The notes beneath the pieces are model-generated. The model made no database searches. It worked only from the letters and a program-made list of their open reading frames with translations, and was not told the DNA's origin. A stretch of DNA of 64,000 nt from Mycobacterium yunnanensis. GTDB taxonomy: Bacteria; Actinomycetota; Actinomycetes; Mycobacteriales; Mycobacteriaceae. The stretch is taken from contig NZ_JACKVK010000009.1 in the NCBI RefSeq assembly GCF_025823185.1, forward strand, positions 1-64,000, given 5' to 3'. This document shows, one piece after another, positions 40,181-49,373 of the stretch (within the stretch, counting starts at the first letter, position 1; every line of letters starts with the position of its first letter). Made by a program: the position numbers and the translations under genes.

Positions 40181-41299
40181 ATGGCCGTGAAGGCTGCCAG
40201 GGGCGGACGCGGCAACGTCGTCCAGCTTGCTCGACCGACGCTGCGTGAGACCCTCGGGCAGCTCGCACCGGGCACCGCGCTGCGCGACGGTCTGGAACGC
40301 ATCCTGCGTGGCCGGACCGGTGCCCTGATCGTGCTTGGCTTCGACGACTCGGTCGAGGCCATCTGCGACGGCGGCTTCGCACTGGACATCGCCTACGCGC
40401 CGACGCGGTTGCGCGAGCTGTCGAAGATGGACGGCGCGGTCGTGCTGTCCAGCGACGGCACCCGCATCCTGCGCGCCAACGTCCAGCTCGTCCCCGATCC
40501 CTCGATCCCGACCGACGAGTCGGGCACGCGGCACCGCTCCGCCGAGCGCACTGCCGTGCAGACCGGTTATCCCGTTGTCTCCGTAAGCCATTCGATGAGC
40601 ATCGTCACGGTCTACGTGGCGGGCGAACGACACGTGGTGCCCGATTCGGCGACCATCCTGTCGCGGGCCAACCAGACGATCGCCACCCTGGAGCGCTACA
40701 AGACGCGCCTCGACGAGGTCAACCGGCAGCTGTCCACGGCCGAGATCGAGGACTTCGTCACGCTGCGCGACGTCATGACGGTGGTGCAGCGCCTCGAGAT
40801 GGTGCGTCGCATCAGCCTCGAGATCGACGCCGACGTGGTCGAACTGGGCACCGACGGCCGTCAGCTCAAACTGCAGCTCGAGGAGCTCGTCGGAGACAAC
40901 GACACCGCCCGCGAGCTGATTGCCAGGGATTACCACGCCAATCCGGACCCGCCCTCGACCGCGCAGGTCCTCGCGACGCTGGACGAGCTCGACACCCTCA
41001 GCGACAACGAGCTCCTCGACTTCACCGCCCTGGCACGGGTCTTCGGCTATCCCTCGACGCTCGAGGCGCAAGACTCGGCCATGAGCTCCCGGGGATACCG
41101 CGCGATGGCCGGCATCCCACGGCTGCAGTTCGCCCACGTGGACCTGCTGGTCCGGTCCTTTGGGTCGCTCCAGGGCGTGCTGGCGGCAAGTGCGAACGAT
41201 CTGCAGTCGGTGGACGGCATCGGGTCGATGTGGGCCAGGCACATTCGTGAGGGACTGTCCCAGCTGGCCGAGTCGACGATCGCCGACCAGCTCGCCTGA
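40181..41299 (+). CDS. disA: Diadenylate cyclase / DNA integrity scanning protein DisA
   Basis: 372 residues. The DAC domain has DGA at 84-86 and RHR at 117-119, the ATP-binding motifs of c-di-AMP synthases. A helical spine and a C-terminal HhH domain ([15 protein letters not shown]) follow. It makes c-di-AMP in response to DNA state. ATG 40181 has aggag at 40171. It is about 14 residues longer at the N-terminus than the M. tuberculosis form. Confidence 0.95.
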   Translation: MAVKAARGGRGNVVQLARPTLRETLGQLAPGTALRDGLERILRGRTGALIVLGFDDSVEAICDGGFALDIAYAPTRLRELSKMDGAVVLSSDGTRILRANVQLVPDPSIPTDESGTRHRSAERTAVQTGYPVVSVSHSMSIVTVYVAGERHVVPDSATILSRANQTIATLERYKTRLDEVNRQLSTAEIEDFVTLRDVMTVVQRLEMVRRISLEIDADVVELGTDGRQLKLQLEELVGDNDTARELIARDYHANPDPPSTAQVLATLDELDTLSDNELLDFTALARVFGYPSTLEAQDSAMSSRGYRAMAGIPRLQFAHVDLLVRSFGSLQGVLAASANDLQSVDGIGSMWARHIREGLSQLAESTIADQLA

Positions 41300-41322
41300 G
41301 CTGAGCCTTCGACGCCGCGTGA

Positions 41323-42111
41323 CTAGTTGCCGGCGGGCGCGGGTGCGGGCACCTCTGGCGGGGGCGCGTCGGTGGGAGCCGGGGGCGCCTCGCCGGCAGG
41401 CACGTTGGCCGGCGCGGCCAAGGTGAACGGCACCGTCGCCGACCGCAGGTTGCCCAACTGGACCACCAGGTTGTAGGTGCCGGGACCGATCGGCTGGCGA
41501 GGGAGCGGGCAGTTGGCGGCCGAGCCCATTCCGGTCCAGGTGACCTCGGTGGTGACCTGCTCACCGGGGTTGAACTGCTTGACCAGGGTCTCGTTGGACG
41601 GCGCGCAGTCGAGGTTGGACCACAGGCGGTTGTTGTCCAGGCCGTACACGTAGGCCGCCAGCACCGCGGCGCCGACGTCGCGCTTGCAGGCCACCAGGCC
41701 GATGTTGGTGACGACCATCGTGAACTTCGGCTGATCACCGACGACGTAGTTCGGCTGGTTGGTGATGCCCTTGACCGCGAGGGTCGAGTCGGGGCAGTCG
41801 TCGCCCTCCTTGAGCACCGGCGGCGGCACGACGGCCGACGCAGGGGTCGGAGTCGGCGACGGCGACTGCTGAGCCGGCGGCAGGATCGGGGTCTTGACCT
41901 CGGGATTCGCGCCGGGAAGCTGCGTCGCCGCGGGGGTCGCCGTCGTGGACGGCTGCGTGGCGGTCGAGTCTCCGCCGGTGCTGTTGGAGAACACCACCAC
42001 CGAGATTGCGATGACGATGACGAGGGCCAGTGCCCCGACGCCGATCGCGAGGAACCGTCTCCGCCGGTAGATCTCCGGCGGCAGCGGGTGATGCGGTTCA
42101 GTTTCCAGCAC
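41323..42111 (-). CDS. Membrane-anchored protein of unknown function (Rv3587c-like)
   Basis: 262 residues. A short cytoplasmic start with RRRRF is followed by one membrane helix (about 20-42), a Ser/Thr/Pro linker to about 95 and an extracytoplasmic domain with four Cys. The tail is Pro/Ala-rich. Neighbours disA and canB match the M. tuberculosis position of Rv3587c. No enzyme motif is seen. GTG 42111 places the membrane segment at the usual distance; the gene converges with disA. Confidence 0.8.
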   Translation of the reverse strand: MLETEPHHPLPPEIYRRRRFLAIGVGALALVIVIAISVVVFSNSTGGDSTATQPSTTATPAATQLPGANPEVKTPILPPAQQSPSPTPTPASAVVPPPVLKEGDDCPDSTLAVKGITNQPNYVVGDQPKFTMVVTNIGLVACKRDVGAAVLAAYVYGLDNNRLWSNLDCAPSNETLVKQFNPGEQVTTEVTWTGMGSAANCPLPRQPIGPGTYNLVVQLGNLRSATVPFTLAAPANVPAGEAPPAPTDAPPPEVPAPAPAGN

Positions 42112-42170
42112 GAATCTACGGTAAGGCCAGCTCACACCTAGCCGTCTGACCTCGCCCGGCGTGTCGCCCC

Positions 42171-42791
42171 TTAGCCTGCGCCGATGTCACCCACGTGTTC
42201 GCGAAGAACCGCCCGACCGTCGGCGAGGTGATAGGTCACGCCTGCGATGGCGAGCTTGCCGGACTCGATGGCGTCGGACACCACCTTGGACCGACTGACG
42301 AGTTGCTTCGCGGTCTCCGTGACGTGTCGAGCCTCGAACTCGTCGACCCTCGTCAGGCCCTCCTTGCGGCCCAGCAAGATCGACGGGGTGACGCGTTCGA
42401 CGATGTCGAGAACGTAACCGCCCGGCACCGCGCCGTCGTCGAGCGCGTCGAGCGTCGCCTTGACCGCACCGCAGCTGTCATGCCCGAGAACCACGATGAG
42501 CGGCACGTTCAACACCGTCACCGCGTACTCGATGGAACCCAGAACCGCGGAATCCAACACGTGACCGGCGGTGCGCACCACGAACATGTCGCCAAGACCC
42601 TGGTCGAAGATGATCTCGGCGGCGACGCGGCTGTCAGCGCAACCGAACAGGACAGCGGTCGGCTTCTGCCCCTCGGCGAGGCTGGCGCGATGCTGAATGC
42701 TCTGGCTCGGGTGCTCAGGGGTACCGGCGACGAAGCGCTCGTTACCCTCGGTGAGTGCCTTCCATGCGGTTATCGGACTCGTATTCGGCAT
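42171..42791 (-). CDS. canB: Beta-class carbonic anhydrase (CanB-like)
   Basis: 206 residues. Zinc ligands are Cys51 (with Asp53 and Arg55, CADSR), His104 and Cys107 (GHDSCGAV). It interconverts CO2 and bicarbonate. ATG 42791 is only 28 bp from the mutY start, so the divergent promoters must overlap and transcripts may be nearly leaderless. It matches Rv3588c in position. Confidence 0.92.
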   Translation of the reverse strand: MPNTSPITAWKALTEGNERFVAGTPEHPSQSIQHRASLAEGQKPTAVLFGCADSRVAAEIIFDQGLGDMFVVRTAGHVLDSAVLGSIEYAVTVLNVPLIVVLGHDSCGAVKATLDALDDGAVPGGYVLDIVERVTPSILLGRKEGLTRVDEFEARHVTETAKQLVSRSKVVSDAIESGKLAIAGVTYHLADGRAVLREHVGDIGAG

Positions 42792-42819
42792 GGCCACATT
42801 CTGCCTGGAGTCCGTCCTG

Positions 42820-43716
42820 ATGGTCGACGCGGGTGAACTGCTCAAATGGTATTCACATGCGCGGCGTGATCTGCCGTGGCGTCAGCCTGGCGTTCCGGCC
42901 TGGCAAATCTTGGTCAGCGAGTTCATGTTGCAGCAGACTCCCGTCGCGCGAGTGAACCCCATCTGGCGCGACTGGGTGGCCCGTTGGCCGACCCCCTCGG
43001 CGACCGCCGCCGCCAGCGCCGCCGACGTCCTGCGGGCGTGGGGAAAGCTCGGCTACCCGCGTCGGGCGAAGCGCCTGCATGAATGTGCGACGGTGATCGC
43101 CACCGAGCACGGAGACGTGGTGCCCGACGACGTCGACGCCCTGCTGGCGCTGCCCGGCGTCGGCACCTACACCGCACGGGCCATCGCCTGCTTCGCCTAC
43201 GGCAAGCGAGTTCCCGTGGTGGACACCAACGTTCGGCGGGTGGTCGCCAGGGTGGTGCACGGCCGCGCCGACTCCCCCGCCAGCGTCCGCGACCTCGCCG
43301 ACGTGGACGCCATCCTGCCCGACGACGAACGTGCGCCCGAGTTCTCGATTGCCCTGATGGAGCTGGGCGCCATCGTCTGCACGGCCCGCTCACCCAAGTG
43401 CGGGGTGTGCCCGCTGAGCATCTGCGCCTGGCGCTCGGCCGGCTTCCCGCCGTCCACCGAGCCGGCAAGGCGCGTCCAGAAGTTCGCAGGCACCGATCGC
43501 CAGGTCCGCGGCAAACTGCTGGACGTCCTGCGGGCCAACGAGGCCCCGGTGGCGCGCGCCGCGCTGGACGTGGTGTGGCTGACCGATCCCGCGCAGCGAG
43601 ACCGCGCACTGGACTCACTGCTCGTCGACGGCCTGGTCGAGCAGACCGCCGACGGGCTGTTCGCGCTCAGCGGAGAAGGCGGTGAAGCCGGGACCTCGAA
43701 CGTGCTGGTGAACTAG
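42820..43716 (+). CDS. mutY: Adenine DNA glycosylase MutY
   Basis: 298 residues. The catalytic Glu34 lies in SEFMLQQTPVARV, the HhH is LPGVGTYTARAI (111-122) and Asp135 is in VVDTN. The 4Fe-4S cluster uses Cys187, Cys194, Cys197 and Cys202, with the x4 last spacing I also recall for M. tuberculosis MutY. It removes adenine opposite 8-oxoguanine. ATG 42820 follows ggag at 42809; an ATG at 42790 would overlap canB's start. Confidence 0.92.
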   Translation: MVDAGELLKWYSHARRDLPWRQPGVPAWQILVSEFMLQQTPVARVNPIWRDWVARWPTPSATAAASAADVLRAWGKLGYPRRAKRLHECATVIATEHGDVVPDDVDALLALPGVGTYTARAIACFAYGKRVPVVDTNVRRVVARVVHGRADSPASVRDLADVDAILPDDERAPEFSIALMELGAIVCTARSPKCGVCPLSICAWRSAGFPPSTEPARRVQKFAGTDRQVRGKLLDVLRANEAPVARAALDVVWLTDPAQRDRALDSLLVDGLVEQTADGLFALSGEGGEAGTSNVLVN

Positions 43717-43725
43717 CCTGACCTG

Positions 43726-45075
43726 GTGGCCGTACCCGTTTCGCGGGCTCCGCGGACTCGTTACGCGTCGCGGGGCGATCTGGACATCGCGTATCAGGTG
43801 ATCGGTGACGGTCCCGTCGACCTCGTCGTGATGCCGGGACCGTTCGTCCCCGTCGACTCGATCGACTCCGAACCGTCCATGTACCGCTTCTACCGGCGCT
43901 TGTCGTCGTTCTGCCGGGTGATCCGCTTCGACCACCGCGGTATGGGGATGTCCTCGCGCATCGGCGCGGACAAGATCACGCCCGCCTGCTGGGCGGAGGA
44001 CGCCGTCGCGGTCATGGACGCCGTCGGCTGCGAGAGCGCCACCATCATGTGCTCGGGGTACACCGCGATGAGCGCGCTCTTCCTGGCCGCCGACCGCCCC
44101 GAGCGCGTGGCCAACCTGGTGGTGGTAAACGGCGCTGCCCGCGTGGTGTGGGCACCCGACTACCCGGTGGGCGCTCACCCCCACGCCGCCGGTTCGTTCG
44201 CCACGGCGGCCGTTCAGGCCGACGCCGTGGAGCAGGGCGTCGACGTGCTCGCCATGGTCGCGCCGTCGGTCGCGCGCGATCAGGTGTTCCGGACGTGGTG
44301 GGACGCCGCAGGCAACCGGGCGGCTTCCCCGAGCATGGCGAGGCGGTCCAGTCAGGCGCTCACCGACGCCGACGTGCGGGACAAACTGCCCGCCATCAAG
44401 GCGCCCACGCTCATCGTGCACCGTGAGGACGCCACCTTCGTCGGGGTCGGCCACGGCCGCTACCTCGCCGAGCACATTCCGGGTGCGCGCTACGTCGAAC
44501 TGCCGGGCGCCGACACCCTGTACTGGGTGGGGGACGCGACGCCGATCCTTGCCGAGATCGAGGAGTTCGTCACCGGCTCACGCGGGGGCTCGGACGCCGA
44601 ACGCGTGCTGACGACGATCGTGTTCACCGACATCGTCGGGTCGACCCAGCGCGCCGCCGCGCTCGGCGACGACCACTGGCGCGACCTCCTCGACAGCCAC
44701 GACAGCCTGGTGCGCCGGGAGCTGGCACGCTACGGCGGCCGCGAAGTCAACACCGCCGGTGACGGTTTCGTCGCCACCTTCAGCAGTCCCAGCGTCGCAT
44801 TGGACTGCGCCGAACAGATCGTGGCCGCGGTCGCGACCCTCGGGGTGGACGTCCGGGTCGGCATCCATGCCGGGGAGGTCGAGGTCCGCGGCCAAGACAT
44901 CGCCGGCATGGCGGTGCACATCGGTGCTCGCATCACCGCGCTGGCCGGGGCAGGAGAGATCCTGGTCTCCTCGACGGTGCGCGAGATCGTCACCGGCTCG
45001 CACCGGGTCTTCACCGAACGCGGCGAGCATCGCCTCAGGGGCGTGCCCGGTACCTGGTGCGTCTACTCGCCGTAG
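43726..45075 (+). CDS. Alpha/beta-hydrolase domain fused to class III nucleotidyl cyclase (LipJ/Rv1900c-like)
   Basis: 449 residues. Residues 1-285 have an alpha/beta-hydrolase fold. The nucleophile elbow reads IMCSGYTAM (Ser110) instead of GxSxG, so the hydrolase may be weak or a sensor. Residues about 290-449 are a class III cyclase with metal ligands Asp302 (FTDIVGST) and Asp346 (NTAGDGF) and Arg402. The usual transition-state Asn position reads His398 (VHIGAR). It would make cAMP in response to a ligand or pH. GTG 43726 is 9 bp after mutY, probably cotranscribed. The same domain plan occurs in M. tuberculosis LipJ. Confidence 0.8.
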   Translation: MAVPVSRAPRTRYASRGDLDIAYQVIGDGPVDLVVMPGPFVPVDSIDSEPSMYRFYRRLSSFCRVIRFDHRGMGMSSRIGADKITPACWAEDAVAVMDAVGCESATIMCSGYTAMSALFLAADRPERVANLVVVNGAARVVWAPDYPVGAHPHAAGSFATAAVQADAVEQGVDVLAMVAPSVARDQVFRTWWDAAGNRAASPSMARRSSQALTDADVRDKLPAIKAPTLIVHREDATFVGVGHGRYLAEHIPGARYVELPGADTLYWVGDATPILAEIEEFVTGSRGGSDAERVLTTIVFTDIVGSTQRAAALGDDHWRDLLDSHDSLVRRELARYGGREVNTAGDGFVATFSSPSVALDCAEQIVAAVATLGVDVRVGIHAGEVEVRGQDIAGMAVHIGARITALAGAGEILVSSTVREIVTGSHRVFTERGEHRLRGVPGTWCVYSP

Positions 45076-45078
45076 CGG

Positions 45079-46050
45079 TCACGCCGTTGCGGCACAAGCG
45101 GATTCGTCGCTGGAGAACCGGCGCCGATAGTCCGACGGCGTGACGCCGACGATCCTGCGGAAGTGGTGCCGCAGCAGCGTGGCGGTGCCGAAGCCCGCCT
45201 TGTCCGCCACCCGGTCGACGTCGAGGTCGGTCTCCTCGAGCAGTCGCCGGGCGTAGAGGATCCGTTGGTCGGTGACCCACTGCATCGGGGTGCGACCGGT
45301 CTCCTCGACGAACCGGCGCGCGAAGGTACGCGCCGACATACTCGCCCGAGCGGCCAGCGAGCCGACGGAGTGCGGCGCGTCGAGATTGCTGAGGATCCAA
45401 TCCAGTTGGGGGGCAAAGCCGTCCGAGCAACGAACCGGGATGGGTTGTTCGATGTACTGCCGTTGACCGCCGTCGCGCTGCGGTGGGACGACCATGCGGC
45501 GGGCGATGATGTTGGTGACCTCGCTGCCCAGTTCGCGCCGCACCAGGTGCAGGCAGGCGTCGATGCCGGCGGCGGTCCCCGCACTCGTGATGAGGTTGCC
45601 GTCGTCGACGAAGAGAACGTTGCGGTCGACCTGGGCGGTCGGGTTCTGCCGCGCGAGTTCGTCGGCGTGCATCCAGTGGGTGGTGCACTTGCGGCCGTCC
45701 AACAGCCCCGCCGCGCCCAGCACGAACGCCCCCGAGCACACGGTGAGGATCGTCGACCCGGCCTCGGCTGCGGCCCGCACCGCGGCGAGGGCCTCCTCGG
45801 GGTAATCGCTGCGGTGGAACGCGGGGATGGCGACGAGATCGGCGCCGGCCAGGGCGTCCAGCCCGTGGTCGGGTGTCAGGTGCGCACCCACCGACATCCG
45901 CAGGGGCCGTCCTGCCTCGGGGCCGCACACCTTGAAGTCGAAGTTGGGCACGCCGTCGGCGGTGCGGTCGATGCCGAATACCTCGCAGACGACGCCGAAT
46001 TCGAACGGGGTGACCCCGTCGAGCGCCAAGACGGACACACTCTTGAGCAT
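45079..46050 (-). CDS. GlxA-type regulator: DJ-1/PfpI domain plus AraC HTH
   Basis: 323 residues. The N-terminal class I glutamine-amidotransferase-like (DJ-1/PfpI) domain retains the nucleophile-elbow Cys in TVCSGAFVLG. The C-terminal AraC domain has two HTH motifs (SVGSLAARASMSARTFARRF and DVDRVADKAGFGTATLLRHH). Proteins of this plan control amino-acid, choline or aldehyde metabolism. It converges with the cyclase gene at 3 bp and diverges from the small membrane protein. Confidence 0.85.
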   Translation of the reverse strand: MLKSVSVLALDGVTPFEFGVVCEVFGIDRTADGVPNFDFKVCGPEAGRPLRMSVGAHLTPDHGLDALAGADLVAIPAFHRSDYPEEALAAVRAAAEAGSTILTVCSGAFVLGAAGLLDGRKCTTHWMHADELARQNPTAQVDRNVLFVDDGNLITSAGTAAGIDACLHLVRRELGSEVTNIIARRMVVPPQRDGGQRQYIEQPIPVRCSDGFAPQLDWILSNLDAPHSVGSLAARASMSARTFARRFVEETGRTPMQWVTDQRILYARRLLEETDLDVDRVADKAGFGTATLLRHHFRRIVGVTPSDYRRRFSSDESACAATA

Positions 46051-46121
46051 GGCAGCATTTTAGCGGACCCCGTCCGTACTGCCACTGTTGGCGGAATGTT
46101 TTCGGTCAAATAATTGCTGCC

Positions 46122-46343
46122 ATGAACGTGATACTCGCCTTCCTCATCCTGTCCGCCCCCTTTGCCCTCGCCGCGCTGCTGAGCTGGGCCAGCCACCGCA
46201 ACGACTCCGTCCGCAGTGCCCTGCTGCGAGAGTTCGGCGATCCCGATTACTACCGCGTGCTGCACGAGGTCGACGCAGCGCGGACCCGCTTCGAGCATCA
46301 GCCCTCCTGGCCGAGCTCGGGCGCGAGGGGCGAACGCCGCTAA
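46122..46343 (+). CDS. Small single-pass membrane protein
   Basis: 73 residues: a membrane helix (about 2-22, ILAFLILSAPFALAALLSW) and a charged cytoplasmic tail. ATG 46122 comes 71 bp after the divergent AraC gene start. I know many mycobacterial genomes to carry similar short MxxxLALxIL...LSWAxHR proteins of unknown role. Its end overlaps the convergent hydrolase gene by 4 nt. No function can be given. Confidence 0.6.
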   Translation: MNVILAFLILSAPFALAALLSWASHRNDSVRSALLREFGDPDYYRVLHEVDAARTRFEHQPSWPSSGARGERR

Positions 46344-47110
46344 GGGTTTTGAGCCAAGAACGGTTCCACCGCATCGCGGTACTGCCGTGGCGCGTCGTCG
46401 TGCACCAGATGGCCCGCGCCAGGCACCCGCAGATGGGTGACCCGAAACCCGGTGGCGCCCATCCGCTCCATCTGCCCCGGCGGGGTGACGGAGTTGCCCG
46501 CCTCGACCAGCAGCGTGGGCACGCGCACCGCCTGCCACTGCTGCCAGTAGTCCCGATGGCCCCACTGCGCGGCGATTTCGATCCACCGCTCGGGCCTGCC
46601 GTGCAACCGCCACCCCATCTCGGTGCGATCGAAGGCCTCGACGAAGTACCGCCCGGCAACGGGCCCGAATTCGTCGAGCACCTGCCGTTCGGACGCGAAT
46701 TCGGCAGGCAGCGCCCGCAACCACGGCTCCCACGGTCCGGTGGTCCTGCCTCGGAAGTCGGGGGCCATGTCCTCCACGACCAACGCCGACACCAACTCCG
46801 GACGCGCCGCGGCCAGACACCAGGAATGCAGACCGCCCATCGAATGTCCGACCATCTTGGCGGGCCGGCCCAGTGCGGCGACGGCCTCGGCGAGGTCGTC
46901 GACGAAGCGCTCCGTACTGATCGGGTGCGGGTCGGTGACGTCGCGCCCGCGGTGCCACGGAGCGTCGTAGGTGTAGACCTCCCCCAGCGCGGTCAACCAC
47001 GGCAACTGGCGCGACCACGTCGTCCCGCGGCCCATCAGACCGTGCACCAGAACGATCGGCTCGCCCACACCGCCGCGACCCTCGAGCAACCCCGAACGCA
47101 TGTCCGACAT
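46340..47110 (-). CDS. Alpha/beta hydrolase (Rv3591c-like)
   Basis: 256 residues. HGLMGRGTTWSRQL is the oxyanion region, Ser90 in GHSMGGLH the nucleophile and His in GAGHLVHDD the triad base. The length equals that I recall for Rv3591c. It is not adjacent to a recognisable pathway; it lies divergent from mhuD. The substrate is unknown; an ester or lactone is likely by family. Confidence 0.8.
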   Translation of the reverse strand: MSDMRSGLLEGRGGVGEPIVLVHGLMGRGTTWSRQLPWLTALGEVYTYDAPWHRGRDVTDPHPISTERFVDDLAEAVAALGRPAKMVGHSMGGLHSWCLAAARPELVSALVVEDMAPDFRGRTTGPWEPWLRALPAEFASERQVLDEFGPVAGRYFVEAFDRTEMGWRLHGRPERWIEIAAQWGHRDYWQQWQAVRVPTLLVEAGNSVTPPGQMERMGATGFRVTHLRVPGAGHLVHDDAPRQYRDAVEPFLAQNP

Positions 47111-47160
47111 CCTGACAGCAGCTCGCCGACTCCAGATAACGGACCGGTAACGTAGAGCCC

Positions 47161-47472
47161 ATGGCAGTCGTGAAGATCAACGCAATCGAGGTTCCGCCCA
47201 ACGCAGGACCCGAATTGGAGAAGCGGTTCGCCAACCGCGCGCACGCCGTCGACGGCCAGCCCGGGTTCCTCGGCTTCCAGTTGCTGCGCCCCGTCAAGGG
47301 CGACGATCGCTACTTCGTGGTGACGCAGTGGGAATCCGAGGAGGCGTTCCAGGCCTGGGCCAGCGGTCCCGCGGTCGAGGCGCACGCCGGACAGCGCGCG
47401 AACCCCGTCGCCACCGGCGCGTCACTCCTCGAATTCGAGGTCGTACTCGACGTCCAACGGTCGGGGGCGTAG
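47161..47472 (+). CDS. mhuD: Heme-degrading monooxygenase MhuD
   Basis: 103 residues of the antibiotic-biosynthesis-monooxygenase dimer fold. Catalytic residues known from M. tuberculosis MhuD are present at the same positions: Asn7, Trp66 and His75. MhuD opens heme to mycobilin and releases iron in the cytoplasm. It is divergent from the Rv3591c-like hydrolase and 4 bp before lpqF, as in M. tuberculosis. Confidence 0.93.
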   Translation: MAVVKINAIEVPPNAGPELEKRFANRAHAVDGQPGFLGFQLLRPVKGDDRYFVVTQWESEEAFQAWASGPAVEAHAGQRANPVATGASLLEFEVVLDVQRSGA

Positions 47473-47476
47473 CTAG

Positions 47477-48808
47477 GTGCGACGGCGGGCGACGGCGATC
47501 GGGCTGGCCGCCTCCCTGATCGCCGCGCTGGCGTCTGGCTGCGCCAACACCGGCCCGACCGGTCCGGCCGAGGCCGCCTACGGCGCGCGCATCCAAACCA
47601 ACACTCCCCCGGGACTGCGCGCCAAGCAGACGGTGGACATGCTCAACTCCGACTGGCCGATTGGCGTGCCGGGCGTCGCAACCCTCGCGGCGGCCCCTCA
47701 GGTGAACGACGTCGCGTTCATGATGGACCGGATGTGGTGGGACCGGCCGTTCACCGTCTCGGGCATCGACTACGGCGCGGGGCAAGCCACCCTGCACCTG
47801 CTGACGTCCTACGGCGTCGGGCAGGACGTCGAGCTGCGCACCGACGACGCCGGGATGGTGGACCGCTTCGAGGTCACCCTGAAGAAGGCCACCATCAAGC
47901 AGTGGTCCGACGTCGACGCCGAGCTGACCAAGACCGGGGCCCGCTACTCCTATCAGGTGTCGAAGGTCGTCGACGGCACGTGCACGAAGGTGGCGGGCAG
48001 CAACGTCGACGACTCGCTGCCGCTGGCCTCGATCTTCAAGCTCTACGTTCTACTGGCACTCGCCGACGAGGTCAACGCGGGCCGGGTCGCGTGGAACGAC
48101 CAGCTGACCATCACCAAGGAAGACAAGGCGGTCGGATCGGCCGGCTTCGACACCCTGCCTCCTGGGTCCAGGGTGTCGGTGAGAGATGCTGCGCAGCAGA
48201 TGATCTCGGCCAGCGACAACATGGCCACCGACATGCTGATGGCCCGCGTCGGCCCGGATGCGTTGCATCGCGCCCTCATTCACGCCGGCCATCACGATCC
48301 CGCCAGCCTCACGCCGTTCCCCACCACCCACCAGATGTTCTCGGTCGGCTGGGGAACCCCCGACATCCGCGAACAGTGGAAGACCGGCTCGGCCGCCGAT
48401 CGCGCGCGCCTGATGGCGCAGACCGATTCCCGCCACTACGAACCGGATCCGACGCGAACGCATACGCCTGCCTCGCCGTACGGCGCCGAGTGGTATGGCA
48501 CCGCCGGTGACATCTGCCGCGTGCACGCCGCGCTGCAGGGCGCAGCCGTCGGGCCCGCGGCGCCGATCAAGGACATCCTGGCCGAGACGCCCGGCATCGA
48601 GCTGGACAAGACGAAGTGGACCTACATCGGCGCCAAGGGCGGAAACCTGCCAGGGGACATCGGCTTCAGCTGGTATGCCGTCGACCGGACGGGGCAGCCG
48701 TGGGTGGTCAGCTTCCAGTTGAACTGGCCGAAGTTCCGAAGCCTGACCGCGGCCAGCTGGCTGCTGTCGGTGGCCCAGGGCGCATTCAGCCTCGTCCAAC
48801 CCGGCTGA
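47477..48808 (+). CDS. lpqF: Serine-hydrolase lipoprotein LpqF (beta-lactamase/PBP-like)
   Basis: 443 residues. The lipobox ends at Cys22 (LASGC). An N-terminal NTF2-like region (about 45-160) is followed by a class A beta-lactamase-like domain with SIFK at 185-188, SDN at 246-248 and KGG in GAKGGNLPG. This is the three-motif pattern of penicilloyl serine transferases, but no true Glu166-type omega loop was recognised. It sits on the outer face of the membrane. GTG 47477 follows mhuD by 4 bp. Confidence 0.85.
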   Translation: MRRRATAIGLAASLIAALASGCANTGPTGPAEAAYGARIQTNTPPGLRAKQTVDMLNSDWPIGVPGVATLAAAPQVNDVAFMMDRMWWDRPFTVSGIDYGAGQATLHLLTSYGVGQDVELRTDDAGMVDRFEVTLKKATIKQWSDVDAELTKTGARYSYQVSKVVDGTCTKVAGSNVDDSLPLASIFKLYVLLALADEVNAGRVAWNDQLTITKEDKAVGSAGFDTLPPGSRVSVRDAAQQMISASDNMATDMLMARVGPDALHRALIHAGHHDPASLTPFPTTHQMFSVGWGTPDIREQWKTGSAADRARLMAQTDSRHYEPDPTRTHTPASPYGAEWYGTAGDICRVHAALQGAAVGPAAPIKDILAETPGIELDKTKWTYIGAKGGNLPGDIGFSWYAVDRTGQPWVVSFQLNWPKFRSLTAASWLLSVAQGAFSLVQPG

Positions 48809-48814
48809 GCGACC

Positions 48815-49366
48815 TCACCCGGTCGACCGCAGCGTCCACGCACCCCCGCGGAAGTGCATCACCGTGCGGCACACGGGTCCCACGTCGACGCGCCAGAACG
48901 ACGCCAGTGGCGCATTTAGGGCATGGATCACCGCCGCCCGGACGACGCTGGGGTGGGTCACCGCGACCAGGCGCCCCCGGCGGTCCGACAGCGAGTCCAG
49001 CCAGCCGCCCACCCTCGTGACGAGGTCGGCGACCGACTCCCCGCCGTGCGGAGCCTTGGTGGGATCGGTGAGCCACACCGTCAGCTCACCGGCGTCGACG
49101 CCACCGAGCACACTGCCGCGCCACGCACCGCAATTCAGGTCCGCCAACCGGGGCTCGGTCTCGACGCGCACACCGAGACGTTCGGCGGTCTGGCGTGCCC
49201 GCGTTTCCGGCGCGCAGACCGCCGCGTCGACGACGCCGAGGTCGACGGTGGCGTCGACCTGACGTTGTCCGAGGGCGTTGAGAGGCTCGTCGCGCGGGAA
49301 TCGTCCGGCCGCCATCGCATCGGTCATCGCGTGCGACACAAGGGTCAGCCGGACGATCTCACTCAA
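48815..49366 (-). CDS. Histidine-phosphatase-fold protein in the cobalt operon
   Basis: 183 residues from TTG 49366. The catalytic motif is LVSHAMTDA in place of the usual RHG, so the His is kept but the Arg is replaced by Ser. The later HPSVVRA keeps the second His. It lies 7 bp after cbtA, behind the cobalamin riboswitch. A CobC-like (alpha-ribazole phosphatase) role would fit, but the altered motif makes activity uncertain. It converges with lpqF. Confidence 0.75.
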   Translation of the reverse strand: MSEIVRLTLVSHAMTDAMAAGRFPRDEPLNALGQRQVDATVDLGVVDAAVCAPETRARQTAERLGVRVETEPRLADLNCGAWRGSVLGGVDAGELTVWLTDPTKAPHGGESVADLVTRVGGWLDSLSDRRGRLVAVTHPSVVRAAVIHALNAPLASFWRVDVGPVCRTVMHFRGGAWTLRSTG

Positions 49367-49373
49367 CGTCTTC

